From the NCBI GenBank assembly GCA_023430285.1, contig JAEZAV010000065.1:1-9166 (forward strand): DNA of 9,166 nt, given 5' to 3'. The notes beneath the pieces were generated by a model. It ran no database searches. It worked only from the letters and a program-made list of their open reading frames with translations, and was not told where the DNA came from. This stretch comes from Methanobacteriota archaeon (GTDB lineage Archaea > Methanobacteriota > Methanobacteria > Methanobacteriales > Methanobacteriaceae). Position numbers and translations under genes: made by a program. Positions 7,034 through 9,166 of the stretch are shown piece by piece; position 1 is the stretch's first letter, and each line of letters opens with the position of its first letter.

Positions 7034-7670
7034 CCTGTTTCACCTCGAGTACAGAATCAGCTAATGTTTCAAGGATCAAAATATCATCCTCATACCATCT
7101 GCGTCTAATTTTTGAAATTGTAAACCCAATAGAAGCAGCTGCAAGTCCTATGATGGCAGCATCAAATGCTATCATTAAATTGTTAGCAAGAACTTGAACG
7201 TTGCCTTGTCCAAGAGCCGCAAGACCAGGACCCATTGGTATCAAAGTTCCTATAAGTCCTATGGCAGGCCCTATTTTAGCAACTACATCGGTATTTTGAA
7301 GACTTCTAATGAGTTTAGATTCTTCTGAATCAATTAAGTTACGGGCCAAAGATTCATCGGATTTTTCACCCAAGTTATTAGTTTCAGCTATTTTCTCCAG
7401 AATGATCTTGTGATCTTCTGGGATACTACTGCCCTTAATTGTAAGATTTATCTCATCAGATGAAGTTTTTTCATTGATGGTTTTGATGAAACTTTCCACT
7501 TCTTCGGGATCTATTTTCTTTCTAACAGAGTACTCAGAAATGAGTCCTCCTGCTTCAATAATAACGTAAACCATGATGGCCAGAAGTATGATTATTACTG
7601 GAAATAACAAACTTTGGGCTACAACATACAAACTACTGTTAATTAATTCACTTCCTGGAATTACCGTCAT
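6993..7670 (-). CDS. MotA/TolQ/ExbB-type ion-channel subunit
   Basis: A 225-residue inner-membrane protein. TM1 is at ~17-40, a charged cytoplasmic domain at ~46-127, TM2 at ~130-155 and TM3 at ~165-187, followed by a basic RRRWYEDD and a Lys-rich tail: the three-helix plan of ExbB/TolQ. TM2 reads KIGPAIGLIGTLIPMGPGLAAL, matching the family's R-x-x-P-x-LGLLGTVxGM motif. In bacteria such proteins form a pentamer around an ExbD/TolR dimer and use the proton gradient to work on an outer component. This cell type has no outer membrane, so the target is unknown. The frame is open to GTG 7679, but AAGGTGAT (7675-7682) is spaced correctly for ATG 7670, so I use that start. That ribosome site contains the stop codon of the upstream membrane-protein gene, and the 3' end overlaps the DUF2149 gene by 41 nt, so the three form one coupled unit. 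Confidence 0.9.
   Translation of the reverse strand: MTVIPGSELINSSLYVVAQSLLFPVIIILLAIMVYVIIEAGGLISEYSVRKKIDPEEVESFIKTINEKTSSDEINLTIKGSSIPEDHKIILEKIAETNNLGEKSDESLARNLIDSEESKLIRSLQNTDVVAKIGPAIGLIGTLIPMGPGLAALGQGNVQVLANNLMIAFDAAIIGLAAASIGFTISKIRRRWYEDDILILETLADSVLEVKQDVKTKTETKAVLF
7040..7046 (-). promoter_or_regulatory. Ribosome-binding site for the DUF2149 gene, inside the ExbB-like gene
   Basis: Minus-strand GAGGTGA followed by AACAGG and ATG (7033). Its good match and spacing support the long 41-nt gene overlap. Confidence 0.75.
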
Positions 7671-7674
7671 ATAA

Positions 7675-7682
7675 ATCACCTT
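7675..7682 (-). promoter_or_regulatory. Ribosome-binding site for the ExbB-like gene, containing the upstream stop codon
   Basis: Minus-strand AAGGTGAT, then TTAT and ATG (7670). The TGA at 7676-7678 that ends the upstream gene lies within it, which suggests re-initiation by terminating ribosomes and argues against the GTG at 7679 as the start. Confidence 0.75.
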
Positions 7683-8365
7683 GTCCTAATATTTTGTCTT
7701 TTCTTTCTGTAAAACCCATAAACCATCAATATAATAACCAGAATAACCATATACGAAGTTATTAAACTTATATCAATTGGTTTAACAGGGGAACTTAAAA
7801 CTGAATTAATGTTTGGAACTACTAATGCCAATGCTAGGTAATAGAATCCAATTAAGATCATGAATTTCCCTAGCAAGCTAATTTTGATTTTCCTTAAATT
7901 TTCGATTATATGGGGAGTTAAATAAAATACTGATGTCAACATCAATAAAACAGCTGTTACTATCCCTATTTTAAAAATTGACAATGTAAATAACGATGAT
8001 AGTATCGCTATGATGCTGATAACCGCTAAAAAAATACTAACTAGTATTGTTGATAAAACAAGTTTAGAAATTGCATAGCAATACTCACTGTTAGGTTTCC
8101 CTTTTTTAATCAAATAAAATCCAATCAATAACATTAAAAAAGCTATAGTCAATGATATTTCGGTATTATATTGATTTATATAGTAAGCTAAATTCTTATA
8201 AAGGGAGATTAAATATGTAGACACTAATATTGCAGCTGATAGTACGATCACAGTCACGTTGGAATACTTTTTAGAAATATTTGAATAGTTTAGTGTCATG
8301 CCTATTAAAGTACCAAAAACTATTGTTGATACTAATATTCCTAATATCCATGTTAAATTTAGCAT
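7676..8365 (-). CDS. Seven-helix membrane protein, possibly DUF2162-like
   Basis: A 229-residue, very hydrophobic protein with about seven predicted helices (near 4-25, 37-58, 70-87, 102-125, 130-150, 164-184 and 198-218) and a basic tail KKRQNIRTR. The first helix and loop (IVFGTLIGMTLNYSNISKK) and IAFLMLLIGFYLIKKGK recall, from memory, the DUF2162 putative-transporter family, which I associate with methanogen ExbB/DUF2149 loci. The match is weak, and I see no catalytic or metal motif and only one Cys. The frame is open to ATG 8392, but the near-perfect AAGGAGGAT at 8369-8377 fixes the start at ATG 8365. It ends inside the ribosome site of the ExbB-like gene. The role is inferred only from position: a membrane component or transporter energised by, or anchoring, the channel pair. 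DUF2162 membership is uncertain; the coding call is firm. Confidence 0.8.
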   Translation of the reverse strand: MLNLTWILGILVSTIVFGTLIGMTLNYSNISKKYSNVTVIVLSAAILVSTYLISLYKNLAYYINQYNTEISLTIAFLMLLIGFYLIKKGKPNSEYCYAISKLVLSTILVSIFLAVISIIAILSSLFTLSIFKIGIVTAVLLMLTSVFYLTPHIIENLRKIKISLLGKFMILIGFYYLALALVVPNINSVLSSPVKPIDISLITSYMVILVIILMVYGFYRKKRQNIRTR

Positions 8366-8368
8366 TTT

Positions 8369-8377
8369 ATCCTCCTT
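8369..8377 (-). promoter_or_regulatory. Strong ribosome-binding site fixing the membrane-protein start
   Basis: Minus-strand AAGGAGGAT, three bases before ATG 8365, is the best Shine-Dalgarno match in the window. The ATG at 8392 has no such site before it. Confidence 0.85.
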
Positions 8378-8514
8378 AGTTTGTTTTTTCATTAGATAAA
8401 TTTGTAAATATGATATTTTCTAATTTGAATGAATTTATTAAATTATAATCATTATTCAAGCCCAATATTACTGTTTCAACTTCGACAGGTTTTTTTTTAT
8501 CTTGCTTAGTTATT

Positions 8515-8531
8515 AAAAAAAATAAAAAAAA
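8515..8531 (-). terminator. T8-A-T8 terminator after the partial surface-protein gene
   Basis: On the minus strand two T8 runs separated by one A begin 8 nt after the stop codon at 8540-8542. An imperfect AT-rich fold is also possible: TTCAACTT at 8475-8482 pairs with AAGTTGAA at 8530-8537, and T9 at 8490-8498 faces the A runs. Oligo-T of this kind is enough for archaeal RNA polymerase to stop, at least in part. Confidence 0.55.
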
Positions 8532-8539
8532 GTTGAAGT

Positions 8540-9166
8540 TTATTTTTTTATTAGGGCCAGTATACTTGCTTTGACGAATCCCAAACCCACTAATAACACT
8601 ACAAGAAAGATTCCTATTGCTATTACTAATGGATTGCTTGTCACACCAGACGGACTATTTGGGTTTACCTGTGAAATTTCAGTTACCTTACCCTTCTTTC
8701 CGGAATCTGTCTGTCCTTGAGTGGTTTCACCAGCTTCAAGTCCTACATTTTGAGTATTTGCTTGGCCTGCAGCAGACAGTTGATATTGATTATCAGATTT
8801 ACTGGTTGACGATGTTGAATTTGTGTTTTTGGTTGGTGTTGATGAGTTGGTTGGATTTGTTGGTGTGTTGGGATTGGTAGGACTGTTATAGTTGTCTATG
8901 AATTGGAATGGATTGTCACTGGATAATAATTGATTTAAACTGTTTTCATCTATTTTTATGGATTTTTGTGTGGTTGATAGGCTTGATAGATACTTTTGCA
9001 GGGTACTTTTATCTGCTTTTGTGAGCCAATCTGTGTACAATTCTGGTAGGTCTGTGAAATCATCAGGAAAGTTAAATTGAATATTCATGGCTGTTCCTGT
9101 GTGGGTAGCTTGGTTCCATTTAATAACTATCATACTGCCTGGAGGTCCATAATTATCATTTAATGA
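8540..9166 (-). CDS. C-terminal stalk and membrane anchor of a surface protein (5' part outside window)
   Basis: The frame is open from the right edge to TAA at 8540-8542, giving 208 residues; the ATG at 9133 is probably internal because the frame continues upstream (SLNDNYGPPGS). Visible order: a folded part with hydrophobic strands (SMIVIKWNQATHTGTAMNIQF) and an amphipathic region to ~residue 100; a Thr/Asn/Pro/Ser stalk (~102-135, units such as TNPNTPTNPTN); a polar linker with GKKGKV; then a final hydrophobic helix from NPLVIAIGIFLVVLLVGLGF with a Lys-Lys end. This is the layout of an archaeal surface protein held by a C-terminal helix. It lies just upstream of the membrane/ExbB-like/DUF2149 unit. 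In several methanogens that place is, as I recall, taken by a CobN-like (chelatase-H-like) surface protein. The visible part shows no CobN motif, so that identity is a guess. Confidence 0.8.
   Translation of the reverse strand, partial: SLNDNYGPPGSMIVIKWNQATHTGTAMNIQFNFPDDFTDLPELYTDWLTKADKSTLQKYLSSLSTTQKSIKIDENSLNQLLSSDNPFQFIDNYNSPTNPNTPTNPTNSSTPTKNTNSTSSTSKSDNQYQLSAAGQANTQNVGLEAGETTQGQTDSGKKGKVTEISQVNPNSPSGVTSNPLVIAIGIFLVVLLVGLGFVKASILALIKK
8810..8885 (-). repeat. Thr/Asn/Pro/Ser low-complexity stalk coding repeat
   Basis: The + strand shows repeated TTGGTTGG / TTGTTGGTGTGTTGG-like units, which on the coding strand encode Asn-Pro-Thr and Ser-Thr-rich segments of the surface-protein stalk. 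Such short degenerate units often change length between strains by slippage. Confidence 0.5.

Larger units (their letters stand above)
8366..8539. other. 174-bp intergenic region between the surface-protein gene and the membrane-protein gene
   Basis: I see no gene. The right part holds two A8 runs that form a minus-strand terminator. The left part (about 8393-8470) is AT-rich enough to hold a promoter for the downstream three-gene unit, but no TATA box stands out over the background. Confidence 0.5.

Noticed and set aside
8366..8392. ATG at 8392 as start of the seven-helix protein
   Set aside because: The segment encodes the perfect ribosome site AAGGAGGAT just before ATG 8365, while nothing suitable precedes 8392.
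8617..8880. Open frame on the + strand opposite the surface-protein stalk
   Set aside because: It mirrors the low-complexity stalk, has no ribosome site, and resembles no protein.
8810..8885. CRISPR-like or tandem repeat array
   Set aside because: The units are short, degenerate, in frame and encode a Thr/Asn/Pro stalk; there are no constant repeats with unique spacers.

Overview
The window is AT-rich DNA that looks like a methanogenic archaeon of the Methanobacteriales, probably near Methanobacterium. This is inferred from the archaeal-type serine hydroxymethyltransferase, a secreted SbsA-Ig-like surface protein, and an ExbB-like/DUF2149 pair of the kind seen in methanogens. Purine-rich AGGTGAT/AAGGAGGAT ribosome sites and oligo-T terminators fit as well. 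No rRNA, tRNA, CRISPR array, insertion sequence or phage gene was seen.

Positions 1-2211 (+ strand) hold a metal-resistance unit. The 3' end of an ArsR/SmtB-family metal sensor overlaps by 14 nt a P1B-type ATPase whose motifs point to Zn(II)/Cd(II)/Pb(II) export. The ATPase has a His/Cys-rich N-terminal tail in place of a folded heavy-metal-associated domain. The sensor would release the operon when metal rises and the pump would export the metal.

Positions 2212-2333 are a convergent intergenic region with two hairpin/oligo-T terminators. One is flanked by A and T runs and can serve both strands. Everything to the right is on the minus strand.

Positions 2334-3641 encode a secreted protein with an N-terminal SbsA-like Ig domain and about 300 residues I do not recognise. 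Positions 3733-6396 hold glyA followed after 24 nt by an APC-family amino-acid permease. This pair probably links serine/glycine/C1 metabolism to amino-acid transport. The 286-bp gap upstream of glyA holds an inverted repeat and three copies of an octamer, a possible operator.

Positions 6692-9166 are the most interesting part. In transcription order they encode the C-terminal stalk and membrane anchor of a surface protein cut by the window edge, a seven-helix membrane protein, a MotA/TolQ/ExbB-type channel subunit, and a DUF2149 protein with an ExbD-like single helix carrying an Asp. The last three are tightly packed and overlapping. Together they look like a proton-motive-force-driven energiser in a cell that has no outer membrane. 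From memory of methanogen genomes, such pairs lie beside CobN-like (chelatase-H-like) surface proteins, so the cut gene could be one, but the visible part does not prove it.

Several genes are open upstream to GTG or TTG codons. In each case I chose the internal ATG, supported by a ribosome-binding site in most of them.
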